This document shows positions 21,860-33,671 of a stretch of DNA of 64,000 nt, in pieces; within the stretch, counting starts at the first letter, position 1, and each line of letters begins with the position of its first letter. The stretch comes from Ypsolopha sequella (taxonomy: Eukaryota > Arthropoda > Insecta > Lepidoptera > Ypsolophidae). A program made the position numbers and the translations under genes. The notes beneath the pieces are model-generated. The model worked only from the letters and a program-made list of their open reading frames with translations. It was not told the origin of the DNA and did no database searches. The DNA lies in contig OW203989.1 in assembly GCA_934047225.1 (NCBI GenBank), positions 7,787,977 to 7,851,976 on the forward strand, in the 5' to 3' direction.

Positions 21860-22158
21860 AATATTAATGTTTTGCATTACAACAAAACATGTATTATGTG
21901 ATGAATAAAACACACAGCGTTGCAACAAGGTTCTTGCTGGTGAAGACACTATGAAGACTGACAGATGTCATCGCGCTGTCACAGAGTAGAAAGCTCTTGC
22001 TGGTGCAGATTAAGACGGTAAATCGCTAAGTTACAGGTATGTTTTCACAGATTTTTGGTTAGCACAAGGCTTTACACAAACTGCTTCTTCACCTAAAACG
22101 CTGTGTGTTTTATTCATCACATAATACATGTTTTGTTGTAATGCAAAACATTAATATT
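21860..22158. mobile_element. 299-bp inverted-repeat unit at the right edge of the DIRS-like element
   Basis: A 60-base sequence at 21860-21919 (AATATTAATGTTTTGCATTA start) is exactly mirrored at 22099-22158. Between them lies the right arm (21949-22111) of the 163-bp inverted repeat. CACACAGCGTT words occur four times around this end. It may be an internal complementary region of the DIRS-like element or a derived MITE. Confidence 0.65.
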
Positions 22159-22891
22159 TTTATGCATTAATTTTCTTATTTTCCGACCTATTTTTGTATT
22201 CGAAAGAGTGTGTGATATAATTTAATTGTACATAATTGTAAATTTAGGTAAGTGAGGTTTAGGTTAAGTATTTAATCTGTAACGTCACCAAAATTTGTCG
22301 CTTTGTAAAAAATGTTTTAATTTTAAGGTTATTTCGATGTTATAAGGAGTAGATTTAAGTATGTACTTGTCAACATTTGTTTTGTTTAATATTTCTAGTG
22401 ATCTATGTAGTTTACTTCTGTTCTTTAATGAATTAATAAATAGATAAATAATAAATATACGCATATAAAGTAATTAATGCCTGTCGACGTTAGACGTTAA
22501 TAGAATTAGGCATTACCCTAGGTAGAATTACCCTAGGGCCTAGTTAAATTAGTTAATATTTCAGAATTACAGGAAAAAATAAAACAATTTAGAGGTCTTT
22601 TCGGAATTAAATTCTATCGAGAAAATTTCATCTATCGCGTTTTCCTTGAGTGAGAATATTAGTCAAATACTCAATAAACATTTACCCAAAAATGAAATAC
22701 GTAGATGACGTTATAGTGGAGTAAATGGATTCGAAAAATCCCATTTTTTTGGTATCAAAGCCAATATTCTTCCAGCGTTATTCTCAAGAAATATGGGATG
22801 AGAATCCCCTATATTGGACGTCGGCATCGTCAGTCAAGTCGGTGCGTTTTCCACGATGTCAGGTGCGGATTGTTGATAATCTCTTGGTGCG
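22159..22891. other. AT-rich sequence with a probable retroposon tail
   Basis: Bases 22425-22460 read AATTAATAAATAGATAAATAATAAATA, resembling an A-rich LINE 3' tail. No coding remnant was recognised ahead of it. Confidence 0.3.
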
Positions 22892-23039
22892 ATAATTCCG
22901 TCGATTCGGTTTTACATGTTTGACAGGACTAAACTTAATTTACGCGTTCTGTCCTTGTCTTTTCGACACGGAAGGAAAAAGACAACACTTAAATTAAGTT
23001 TAGTCTTGTCAAATATGTAACACCGAATCGACACCATTA
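22892..23039. mobile_element. Small foldback element
   Basis: TCGATTCGGTTTTACATGTT and CAGGACTAAACTTAATTTA are mirrored by TTAAATTAAGTTTAGTC and CACCGAATCGA. Arms of about 50 bases, total 148 bp. Confidence 0.7.
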
Positions 23040-23449
23040 ACTGCTTTTTACAATGACAAATGATTGACAAGGTGTTGGTCAGGGCTTGTTTGTGGGTTAC
23101 AAGGAAATAATTTTTCTTGAAGAAAATTATCTGTCTTAGAAACTTGACAGATTACGCGAAATATTCAATCACTATGAAAATTATCAACTTATATTGTCTT
23201 GGAAATTTTACATTGGTTACCATAAATCCACATGTGGTGTTGGTGGCTTCTTATGTTAGCATCTGACTCAGAACACCTTTCGATGCGTTCTAGTTTACAC
23301 ATTTTTATTCATTTCATTTTTAAAATAACAGAGAAAACCGCATCGAAATCCGCACAATGAAGAAAGAAATCAATTTAGTGGTTTTCAAGCGAAAATTGTT
23401 CATACATTTCATAACCCTCCGAGCGATCAGTTTTAAAATTTGCATACCA

Positions 23450-23748
23450 AAACCGGTTTTTAGGAGTCCGTACCCAAAGGGTAAACAACGGGACCCTATT
23501 ACTAAGACTCCGCTGTCCGTTTGTCTGTCCGTCTGTCACCAGGCCGTATCTCACGAAACGTGATAGTTAGACAGTTGAAATTTTCACAGATGATGTATTT
23601 CTGTTGCCGCTATAACAACAAATACTAAAAAACAGAAGTATTTAAGGGGGCTCCCATACAACAGACATGTTTTTTTTTGCCGTTTTTATAGATAATGGTA
23701 CGGAACCCTTCGTGCGCGAGTCCGACTCGCACTTGGCCGGTTTTATTT
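23450..23748 (+). mobile_element. (GTCY)n-bearing MITE, copy 2
   Basis: Same order of blocks as 16232-16482: TCCGTACCCAAAGGGTAAAC, CCGTTTGTCTGTCCGTCTGT, ATGATGTATTTCTGTTGCCG, GAGTCCGACTCGCACTTGGC. The inverted outer words AAACCGG and CCGGTTT mark the ends. Confidence 0.75.
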
Positions 23749-24074
23749 GGGTATTAATTCCATCCCAAAATCACTCCCATATTGTAGTAATGTGATGTTG
23801 TATGAATAGTTTACCATTCACGCTTCGGCGACCGCCTTCAAAGAGATCACATTACCACACGCTTGTCTCAGATTTCGCTGGTTTCCTTTTTCACTGACCC
23901 TTTTTCGGTCATTCACCAGTTCACCACACTGTGAAAAAATATGGGCCAGTATTTTAGGATCCTTCTGGCATTGACCATCTTGAAGTTTCAGATTCTAATG
24001 AAAGTAGACAGTTTGCGCTGCGAATTTCGCTTTTGACTACAGAAAGTTACTTTTTAACATTTCAGGTGAGCTTA

Positions 24075-24344
24075 TATACAAGGTGACTGTTTGATCATCG
24101 TCCAAATTCATACAGGAGGCTTGGTAAGTGATCAGCATCATAAATCAATAACAATTTTTGTGAAATTCGTATAATGAAAATTCGACTTTCCATAGTAATT
24201 CACTCCCAGTCCTGAGTGATTCACTATGGGGACTCGAAATTTTTATTTTATGTTTTTACAAAAATCGTTAATGGTTCATGATGCTGATAACTTACCAAGG
24301 CTCAGGTATGAATTTGGACGATGTTCACAAATTCATCTTGTATA
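24075..24344. mobile_element. MITE family A, copy 3
   Basis: TATACAAGGTGACTGTTTGA at the left and GATGTTCACAAATTCATCTT near the right. Mirrored GTCCAAATTCATAC blocks as in the other copies. Confidence 0.8.
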
Positions 24345-24652
24345 ATAATAGTAATAATTAATTCGTCACCTATAGATTTTTCACTTCACAAGTTTCCATG
24401 TTCCATATTTTATACGAATTCATCGTGCGTGTAAACTTGCCACAGTTCGATGGATTTTGACACACTGTCGGTGCCTCGCTCTTTTTTCTTAACTTGGCTG
24501 ACCTACTGCCGTGTGTCCAGTCCAGATATCTACATAAAATAAACTTTTAACAAAAAAATAGTAACCGACTTCAATAGTAACAGCAGTCATTCAATAAAAA
24601 GTTAATAATAATTCTATAAAGACCGATGGTACCTACCGAAGCAACACTTTTG

Positions 24653-24777
24653 CCGACTTCTTTCTTCCTGAAACGTTATGTTATCTAGAAGTCGGCGTTC
24701 TTATATTGGTTTTTATGTTGCTATATCGTATAATACGCCGACTTCTAGATAACATAATGTTTCAGGAAGAAAGAAGT
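24653..24777. mobile_element. Small foldback inside a GACTTC repeat pair
   Basis: CTTCTTTCTTCCTGAAACGT and TTATCTAGAAGTCGGCG are mirrored by CGCCGACTTCTAGATAA and TTTCAGGAAGAAAGAAG. AACCGACTTC at about 24562 and GAAGTCGGTT at about 24790 form a second, outer inverted pair common in Lepidoptera. Confidence 0.65.
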
Positions 24778-24799
24778 TCCTCCTTTTTTGAAGTCGGTT

Positions 24800-25871
24800 A
24801 AAAATTAGGTACGCGTGTCGCGAGGGAACGCAGCATCGCATGAGTTCATTAAGGGTGCACCGAGCGTTTGCCTTTGTCTCTGTCTTTTTCTTTACGTGTA
24901 GAGAGTAAAGAAAATAACCAAACTTTTGCACTTTTTCAATGTTTTTCGTTGTTATTTTCATCATATTGTTCTTAAATAAAAAACTATCGTGTATAAACGC
25001 TCCAGTCGTCTATGAACTTTATTTTAGTAAATGAATCATGATATCAAATTACTTATTTATATAAAAAAGTAGGGAAATAGAGGAAAAAATTACTCGACAA
25101 GAGGTAACTTTGCGAATTTATTCTATCGAGCCAACTTTATCAAATCGTGTTTCCATCGTGTATAGTATACTGTCTAGTATATATCCCCAATAACACCAAT
25201 ATATTTCCCTAGATTTTAACTTAATTGTTTATTACTTCAAACAAGGGTTATAAAAACGTGTTTGTATATGTAAAAAGCTCGGTGCGCTCTTAACAAAGGA
25301 CATAAAATTCCCAAAAACATTGTCTCAGTGGAAAATGCGAGCGATATTATCAACAGTTTTATGCTTGCCACCACACAACGTGACATTTTTGGCAGTTCAT
25401 AAAAATAATAATTGGATTTACTTCACATGTTTTACTGTGGGACCATTCCCACGATTGTTCAGAAGATATTTTGCTTCAAATATGCCTTGGCAATGTTGGC
25501 AGTTCTTAATTGGGCTACATAAAGGTTATATTTAAACAAAAACGTGTTCAAAACTTTAGTTCCTCTCGTATGAATAAAATACACATGATAAAAACTTGTT
25601 GTTTTGAGAATGAGTATAATACTGATATTGACATTAGCTGGTCAATGCCACAATTTTTGGCACACTTGTACCTACAATAAGGATATTTGACAACATTGCA
25701 TCTTGTGTTTTAACAACTATGATATTATAAAGGTGGATATATCACTTTCACATATTTCGAAATATCACTTTTTTCGTGTTTCAATAAATGATCTATGAAA
25801 AGAAAATGAATATCGAGAAACGTGTAATTTCGACCCACCCTAATGCTTATGTCATGTTAAAAATAATGAAA
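24800..25871. other. No gene recognised
   Basis: A plus-strand frame at 25320-25535 (71 codons) and a minus-strand frame at 24713-24964 are open but unrecognised. The latter overlaps the foldback. Confidence 0.3.
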
Positions 25872-26215
25872 TTCATCCATCCATCAGCCTAGTTCGTCCA
25901 CTGCTGGACATAAGCCTTTCCAGGACTTTGCCACTCCCGGCGGTCATCCTGGAAGAATTGCCCACACTCACACACGCTGGGCAGGCGGGTTGGTGAGCGC
26001 GGTGCCGGAACCCTCGCACCAGTGACACCGCTGCCCGTCATTTATTGGCCCGGCTATTAGGGATGGATATACCGCCATCCATCGGTCCCAGGCATGGTGG
26101 GCCTCCTGGTTTTTGCCTGTGAGCTGTCCTCTTACTCTCCCTCGAATTACTTCGAGAGGGTCTCCAAGTAAGATGGTGGTACCTCCACAGTCGAGCCCGG
26201 CACTAACTCTACCAC
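25872..26215 (+). repeat. Dispersed lepidopteran repeat (GTCCACTGCTGGACATAAGC type)
   Basis: Contains GTCCACTGCTGGACATAAGC and a GC-richer segment up to CCAAGTAAGATGG. The word is abundant in lepidopteran genomes as part of retroposon-derived repeats. No intact frame. Confidence 0.5.
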
Positions 26216-27312
26216 CTGATAATCATAATTAATAATGAGATTAATTATCATCCTTACATCAATCGTTAGGTTATTAGCAGACCCAAAAATGTAAGTCTTC
26301 GGTCAATCCTAAAAGCCGATACAAGATTTTAACCGAATTAGGGCAGAATTTCTCCAATTCCGTAACTTGGTTAACCACGGACGCGATTCCGATACTAATT
26401 AAGTTAGACGTTTCGGTGTAATTCTCATAGCTTAATTTCTAAAAGTTTTTTTTTTTTTTTGTGAATATACGCCATTTTAGGACATAGTTTTCATTATTTT
26501 GGTATATAAATTAACCATTATTTCTTTTATGATTTTTTAAATAATTGTCCGATGACCTTGTCACCTGAGAATTTTAGTTATTATACTGATTGTGATGTGT
26601 GATTGCTTATAAAAAAAGTAGTCTGTCTCTGTCTGTCTACTCATCTGTCATCTAGCTGTTAAATTAGTCTGAAGCAAACTATTATAAATTTATCTTGCTA
26701 GCAAAGGACACATTTCTTAACAGCCATTACTCTAGTGACGTCACACGAGGGCAAATTGAAGTTGCAGCCTTTTCGTGAAAATATTCATCACCATGAATTT
26801 TTTTAGACCAAAACTTCAAAAATACGGCCTATTAAACCTAAATCTCGAAATGGTTTTCGAAATTTAACACACCTTGACATAATTTAATCTATGCCAATTA
26901 CCTCTAGTAGTAGTAAACTATGTAAATTGTTCATTAGCCTCGAGTTTTATAGAACGAAATAATATTTTCCCGCTTATTATTATTTTAGCGATAATTTACT
27001 TATAATTTAAATAACAATAACCGCATCCAGAAAAACCATCAATCAGCCATCAATTGAAAATGCATTGAAACATGGGGCAACTTAAATAGACTCAAAAAGT
27101 AACAATACATCAAATTAACTAAGTCGTCTGGACTCTTTTAGTCACAATTGAATAAATAAATCAATAAGCTGAATTAACGATGCGGGTTGTTACAATCCGC
27201 TGCCTCCAGCGATGTTAAAATGAAAACATATGTAGTTGGTACTTCGTAAAAAAAGTAATCGATATAATACATTATTAAAGAGAAACGTTCCCAAAATGCA
27301 GACTTTCAAAGC
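26216..27312. other. No gene seen
   Basis: AT-rich, no supported exon and no internal repeat partner. Confidence 0.35.
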
Positions 27313-27716
27313 GAGCGGTTTCGCAGCCGGATTGTAAAAACCCGCCTTTTTCTAATTCAAAATTCACTCAATAGTTATTCAACAAAACCTTATTACCTAT
27401 GTATTTTGTATGTTGCTATCGCAAAGTTTCCATTGGTTTCTGTAAATTGGAATTTCAACATTTTTAAATTCAATTTCTAATTAATCGAAACAGAACACTA
27501 AAATACAATTTGAATTTTGAATTTTAGTGTTCTGTTTCGATTAATGAGAAACTGAATTAAAAAAATAATAGTAATTCTAATTTACAGAAACCAACGGAAA
27601 CTTTGCGATAGCAGCATACAAAATACATAATGTAATAAGGTTTTGTTGAATAACTATTGAGTGAATTTTGAATTTAAGTGTGGTGTTTCGACTAATTAGG
27701 CTTCGAAACCGCTCTT
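27313..27716. mobile_element. MITE family H, long foldback copy
   Basis: GAGCGGTTTCG at the left is mirrored by CGAAACCGCTC at the right. AATAGTTATTCAACAAAACC is mirrored by GGTTTTGTTGAATAACTATT. GTTTCTGTAAATT is mirrored by AATTTACAGAAAC. Arms of about 190 bases around a centre near 27510. A shorter relative is at 36090-36337. Confidence 0.8.
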
Positions 27717-29771
27717 AAAACGCTATTGAAGATGTCTGTAACAAAACAAAACGTTATTACAGGTTTATTTTTATCGATATATAACGTTATTTTAGTGAAA
27801 CCTGCGTAATCTGCGTATCATATAACTAATTTAAAAATATAAATATCGCTAGTATTGATATCGCATAAACTTAATTATAAACGAAACACATCAATCGAAA
27901 CCGTTTTATACCGGTATTAAAGCAAAGGAAGACACCGGATGCTAGCAGCGGGCCAGCGATACTTGCCTTGTTTGATTATAACTGAGAGGGTCGAAGTGAT
28001 TTCGATTGATACAACCATATCCATACCGCAGACTTGTGATTAGAAACATGACCCCAGGCCCATCCTTACCAACCTACGGTTGGGTTTGATTAATATGGGT
28101 GCAAAAGAATTACCAAAAATGAGGCACCAAGTATAATTTCGCAAAAAAACAACATCGTTTTTCATAACCAATTCTCGATTATGAATTGGCTGAATATGCC
28201 CAAATTCAAATGTACCTTACGCTTGCCACTCGCTCAACTGTGGGAAACAAGACTGAAAAAGTTTGCATACCAAAAAAGCCTTATTATCATGTTGTGAGAA
28301 AAGTATTTTCGGTGAACACATGGCTTTACTTAAGAAGATAAAGCCAGATTGACGCTCTGTGCTCAAAAGGGAAAAGCAAACGTATTGTTTATGGCACTTT
28401 TGCATCCCAATCTACAATGTTTGCGTTTCATTAGTTGGAATCTCGTTAGTTCCACATTCTTGAGCATAAAACGCTGATATTTATTGGGATCCACAATTTA
28501 ATTTAAAAAACTTTCACTTTCCTTAGAATTGTAGCTTGACTTTCGATAGCAGGACCGCGGCTTCATAATGAAAACCACTTGGCCGGTGGTGACGACTTTC
28601 TCTGGGCACCTGACATCGCCTAAGCTAGGCATGGCACTTCCTACTTTGCTGACTTCTTGTAAAACGTATTTAATTGCTGTTACAACATACATCTAGCTCA
28701 CGCCTGTCTCTCAGAGATCTCAGAGCGATTTCAGATCTCTCCTACGATCCTGACAATCGTTTCCGCTTCTTCTTCACTTATTTATTCTTGACTTGACCCA
28801 TCTTCAGTCTGTCAGCATGCATTCTTCTCAGGTAGCCAGATATATCCCGTTAGAAATATCTCGGCACCTCAGTTTGCCCGCAAAGGTAGGTAGAGACAAT
28901 GCGGGGGCGGGGTTTCAGGTGCCTAGATTTTTCCGACGGGTTAGACTTTAACTTCAATATCCAATGCTGCAAATAAAATGGCAGGGCAATAGTTTTCTGT
29001 TCTGATTCTAGTCAAATGAGGGAACCAGGTCAATACCTCACGATTGTAGAAACGCTTAGTTTGACAGATGGATTCAATATGCCTGCCGCAATCATACAAC
29101 GAAAGGGATAAAAATATCTGATAAAGTGCGTGTCCGAGTAGTGCGGTGAATCAAGAAGAGATTGGATATCGCTGTTTCTAAACACATAAAATCTAACATA
29201 AATTCCAAAAGAGCGTTTTGGAAAAAACAACAATATTGATAATACAGATAATGAAAATGACGTCAGTTTTGTGAGAGGTTTAGATAGATAAGATAATGAC
29301 GATAAGATTATTATACAGATTATAGGGTCGAAAATCGGTAAATATCGATGACGTAATATGTAAGAAGGTACATGGACGGCACCCAAGTAACTTTTTGGCG
29401 GAGAATTTGTTCACAGGTGACATCGTAGTAGTGGATTTGTTCGCAGACATTGTAGTGCCTAAGCAATTTGGGAGGTACGCGGGGTAGACAGCACACCGGG
29501 TCACAGGATACCGAACTCAAGAACTACTCATTATATCAATTAGCATGTCAGTGCAAAAATACACTGGAAACCCAGGAAAAGATTTAAAAAAGTTTATTGA
29601 AACCCATATAAATTGTATGTCACGGATAATGTTACAAGAATAGGTAAACACACGTGTACCCGCAGGTAAACTTAAAATTGTCCAAGCTCTTTAGGTAAAG
29701 TCCGAAAATTCCGAGTTCACAAGTATAAACCTAGGTTTACACAACGTTTGTTGAGTTGTTAGAATGATATA
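27717..29771. other. Unassigned; no gene supported
   Basis: Frames at 28217-28405, 28498-28692 (minus) and 29030-29520 (minus, several overlapping) are open. The minus frame near 29320-29520 is Cys-rich (CDPVCCLPRVPPK) and protein-like, but it has no recognised family and no clear splice sites. Confidence 0.3.
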
Positions 29772-30124
29772 CAGTACTCTCGGTAGTCCGCCGCTTGATA
29801 ATCCGACAACTACTATAATCCGCCCATTTTTTGCAAGTCGATGTCTCTCTGTAATCATGTTATTACGAAGATTTATTCTGGTAAAAAACAAGCCAAATTA
29901 GAGCAGTATTTTTCAAAACCTGAGTAATCAGTGAATGTGTCAGTTCATTTTTAAATTTTAATACAAATGTACATATGTATTTACCTTCATAAGTACTAAT
30001 ACAACATTACTATGTTTTTTTGTTGTTTTCCTCAATTTGATGTTCCTGTACATTATAATCCGCCGTTTTCGGTAATCCGCCGGTAGTCTGGATTTTTTGG
30101 TGGCGGACTAGCGAGAGAGTACTG
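29772..30124 (+). mobile_element. pogo/Tigger-like non-autonomous element with TA duplication
   Basis: CAGTACTCTCGGTAGTCCG at the left is mirrored by CGGACTAGCGAGAGAGTACTG at the right, with TA on each side (29770-29771, 30125-30126). ATAATCCG words near both ends are typical of pogo-type termini. It retains a short transposase C-terminus. Confidence 0.75.
29847..29927 (+). pseudogene. Putative pogo/Tigger transposase C-terminal tail
   Basis: One frame reads NHVITKIYSGKKQAKLEQ and then YFSKPE before a stop at 29925-29927. A short Q.(K/T)L..(Y/F)F.K tail closes many pogo/Tigger proteins. Only about 26 codons remain, so the call rests on position in a pogo-like element as much as on sequence. 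Confidence 0.45.
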
Positions 30125-30309
30125 TATTAGGTTGATATGATAAATAAATTCGAGAGCAGAGCAGAGCGGGGCGAGTCCTCAACACCTAACATTACCAAAC
30201 CATCGTTGGTAGACATGGATAAACGCAGAATTTTGGTGCTTTACTGGCTAAACGTAGGTTTTGCCCATTTTTCTGACATTAACCGTAACGTAACACATAT
30301 ATTATACAA

Positions 30310-30485
30310 TTTTTTTAAAGGATATAAATATACTGATAAATAGGATATACAAATATAATTAAATCTCAAGATATATTTCAAGATACTCAACTGATGCCGG
30401 GTCCAGGTCGGACCCGAAATATATCTTGAGATTTAATTATATTTGTATATCCTATTTATCAGTATATTTATATCCTTTAAAAAAA
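30310..30485. repeat. Near-perfect 70-bp hairpin
   Basis: The left arm (30310-30380), containing AGGATATAAATATACTGATA and AATTAAATCTCAAGATATAT, is mirrored at 30416-30485. The 35-base loop contains GGGTCC-AGGTC-GGACCC, itself palindromic. Confidence 0.85.
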
Positions 30486-32463
30486 CTTTAAAAGCTGTTA
30501 TAGCGTATATAATTTTAAAAAATATATTATACAAGTGAGACTGACTGAAACAAAAACTGCTATGAACTTGTAGAACCAATGATATATCATTGTGTAGAAC
30601 CATAAATCAATCTGACCTTCATAAAGCTGCATGGTTTCCAGAAATACCCCGCCTTTGTTTTGACGATCTAATTATAGGTATAGATCTTAGAGACTAGTAA
30701 CAGTCTGGTATTAAACCTAGATTCCAATTTCGTGACACTTAAGGTATAACTAGCTTAGCTTTAGCTTGTGCTGAATATAATCTCTTTGCTAATCAACTAC
30801 CACTTCTATTACCATTTGATTATAGTTAAGGGGCTATACCGTGAAAATTGACACTTTTTGAAGTTATTTATCTGCTCTTTTAATGAAGTTCCAAGTAAAA
30901 TAAATTAGTATAACAATTTTGGGACCTTTTACTAGATTTTGGTCTATCAGAAACGTGATAGGAGGAATTTCATTCGATAGAAATAATTATTGAAATCAGG
31001 TCTAAATTTACACTTTTTTTGATATTCTGACAAATTAGGATAGCATACAGACTTGAAAAATATTTATTTAGATGGGTTTTAACTACACCTAATTTACTGG
31101 TTATGGAATTTTTGTAGCTATTTTAGTTAACTTTGCATTAATTTAAAACCGACTTTTTGACAATTTTCCCCGATTCCGTCCCTTTCGCACTGCGGGTCTT
31201 TCTGCCTGGCGTAACGGGGACCTTTGCTAGCACGGTATATCACCTTAAGGAGCTCCTATTAATTACTGTTTATGTTTATTAGCATGATAGCATGTAGTAT
31301 AATATAGTTTACTAAGTATTTAAGTAATACATATACATATATAAATCGGCACCCTATAATATTTTGACATCATGGCACTACCCTCAACAACTTCGCCTTT
31401 ACTAAAGGTTAGCTGGTAGAGAATACTACCTAAATACAGTATATTAATCTCGCCTAAGTACGAAATCTATGTCTATCCTGCTCTATTCAGATGCCGCGCA
31501 CGCAAAGCTTCAGTTATTTTGAAATCGTGGCTCCATTAGGACATTAAGGCGTATGACCACGCTAAATAAGCAACTCGATGTGTGTCGGTACAAATATCAA
31601 CGGAAACGACATTGAAACAATGTTCATTTCAGCGCGTCTTGAAAAGTGGCTGTTACGACAACCACTGCGTCTCCGGCTAGCGCAAAATAGGAGAAAATAA
31701 TACTTTTCACATGGACGCCATGAACGGAAAAAATTTTTGAACTTAAATTTTTTAGGTCTAAAAATTTCCTATAATTTGGTGAAATAATAATTAAAATGCT
31801 TTAGGCGTTTGGAAGGAGTAAGAGAATTCTTGTGTTAATCATGTGAAATTTTCGATGACGTTCGATTTTTTTTTTGTCAAAACTAACATAGAAAAACATT
31901 TTATGAAACTTAAAATTTATTTTTGACTTTATAATGCCTATCAATATATTTTTATGAAAGTTTTTGGACCACCCGTGTGGGAGGAGTAGGCCTTCAAAGA
32001 CAGGTCCAAATTGCAGTTGGCGTAATCATTCGCCTTAACTATATTTTTTTATGTAATAAAGATGTCTTTTCTAGTAAGTATCTGCGTGTGTTAGTTTCGT
32101 CTCAATCGGTTTTGAAATATGGAAACTAAATCGCTTTTTTCGTGAAATTCATGCTTTTTCAAAAGTAATATAATTAAAAGAAGATTGACAGTATGTTTAT
32201 TTACAGAGTGTAATTAATAATTGTCTTGAGTCAAAAAACAAGCCATATATTTTTTTAACGTGCATTGACGGAACTGAATCAAATGCAAAACTGATTTTAA
32301 GCATTGTAGAGCCCCTTAAACCGTTCGACAAAATTATTTTGGTTGGTGCAATGGACAGCTACATCCATAAGGGTATATCTTTGTCTAAAAACTATATAGT
32401 TAGGGACTAACAAGCTATTGTTAATGTTTCTTACACACACAAGGCAAGTGAGTCATGCATTAT
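30486..32463. other. No gene seen; one dispersed repeat
   Basis: Apart from the repeat copy at 31540-31715, no exon, RNA or inverted repeat was found. Confidence 0.35.
31540..31715. repeat. Dispersed repeat, copy 2 (partner at 1190-1365)
   Basis: ACAAATATCAACGGAAACGA, TTCATTTCAGCGCG, GTGGCTGTTACGAC and ACTTTTCAC(A/T)TGGACG occur in the same order as in copy 1. Confidence 0.55.
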
Positions 32464-32790
32464 GAGGCCAATCCTAGTTCATACAAACGAAATACCAAAA
32501 CCATTTGTAAATCATAGATATTCTTAAGGTAGTGTGTATTTGTTCCGATTGCATTACAGAAGGTCTAGGTTCCCAAATATGTATTAATTAAGAACAATAA
32601 TTTACACGTGAGATATGAAAAATATTGTTTATATGTCGTCTTTAAATCAGTGTCCTTACAAAATATATATTTGGGAACCTAGATATTCTGTAATACAATC
32701 TAAATAAAGACACACTATCCTAAGTATATCTATGATTTACAAATGGTTTTGGTATTTCGTTTGTATGGAACAGGATTGCTGCGCAAGCCT
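32464..32790. mobile_element. Foldback element of about 327 bp
   Basis: AAACGAAATACCAAAACCAT and TTTGTAAATCATAGATAT are mirrored by ATATCTATGATTTACAAA and ATGGTTTTGGTATTTCGTTT. GGTTCCCAAATAT is mirrored by ATATTTGGGAACC. Arms of about 120 bases. Confidence 0.8.
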
Positions 32791-32799
32791 CTTAAGTAT

Positions 32800-32891
32800 A
32801 CACAAAATATTTGAATCAACAATATAACTATACTAGTCAAAAGATACACAAAATATTTGAATCAACAATATAACTATACTAGTCAAAAGAT
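32800..32891 (+). repeat. Exact tandem duplication, 2 x 46 bp
   Basis: Unit starts ACACAAAATATTTGAATCAA and ends CTAGTCAAAAGAT. The two copies read identically. Confidence 0.95.
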
Positions 32892-33179
32892 AAGTTATTT
32901 TGTACAGTAAATAGCAAGTAGGTACAATCATAGAATGCCGGCAAAATGCATTAAATCCGTTACGAATCAGGCCTTATTTCTGTAAACCTTTTAGGATTGA
33001 ATGGTTTCCCGAACTGTATTAGAAAAGTGATATAATTATGGAGGGATTTTGAATAAGGTAACTGAATTGTGCACACTGTAGTTGACAGTCAAGTTATGTA
33101 CATGGTCTACTTACTGCAGTTATAGCAACCTATTTTTATATGATTTTAAGAGATTTTATTTTTGTCACTGTCACTCCAA

Positions 33180-33470
33180 GCGAAAAATCGCGCAGTGCGA
33201 GAGGGGCGGATTCAGGGCACAAGGGAAAAAAGTTGGTTTCATATTTTTATTAAAAAAACTAAAATAGCTAGCAAAATTTCAAATATCAAATCTCTAGATA
33301 TTGTTGAAACACACCTAATAAAATATGTTTGAGTTCTGTATATGGTTCCTATTCGTCAAACGAGGAGAAAAAGTGTGTTTGAAGACCTCATTTCAACATT
33401 TTATTTCTGTCGAGAAAAATGTATCCAAACGTGTTTTCCAATTTCAAAACCCTAGATTATATAGTCAAAA
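33180..33470 (+). repeat. Dispersed repeat family C, copy 2
   Basis: GCGCAGTGCGAGAGGGGCGG, CCTAATAAAATAT, GAAGACCTCATTTCAA and CTGTCGAG match copy 1 (4257-4530) in order. The downstream frame at 33325-33561 is not shared with copy 1. Confidence 0.6.
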
Positions 33471-33671
33471 TGCATATACCAGAAATGTATTAAAATTTTC
33501 CGGGTATTTCATGAAATACAAAGAAAAGAAACACCCGTATTTTTTTCGCATATCGCCGTAAGAATGGACCAGACCCTAGAACATGAAAAATGGCAGACTC
33601 TCGAGAGTTCTTTGGCAGAAGTAACGACTAACCTTAAATATAGAAATGTATGATACTTTTACAAGCAATGT

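Larger units (their letters stand above)
17452..21862 (+). mobile_element. Decayed DIRS-like (tyrosine recombinase) retroelement
   Basis: The outer ends are a 39-bp inverted pair (17452-17490 and 21824-21862). In order inside are a leader, a short basic frame (17764-17960), reverse transcriptase and RNase H remnants (19091-19420), a tandem array in coding-like sequence (19602-20090), and the N-terminal half of a tyrosine recombinase (20445-20744). That order and the inverted rather than direct terminal repeats fit DIRS elements. All frames contain stops and shifts. A truncated 5S rRNA sequence lies near the right end. Confidence 0.6.

Noticed and set aside
29320..29520. Cys-rich minus-strand frame as a secreted-protein exon
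   Set aside because: Looks protein-like, but lacks a matching acceptor/donor pair that I could defend and has no recognised family.
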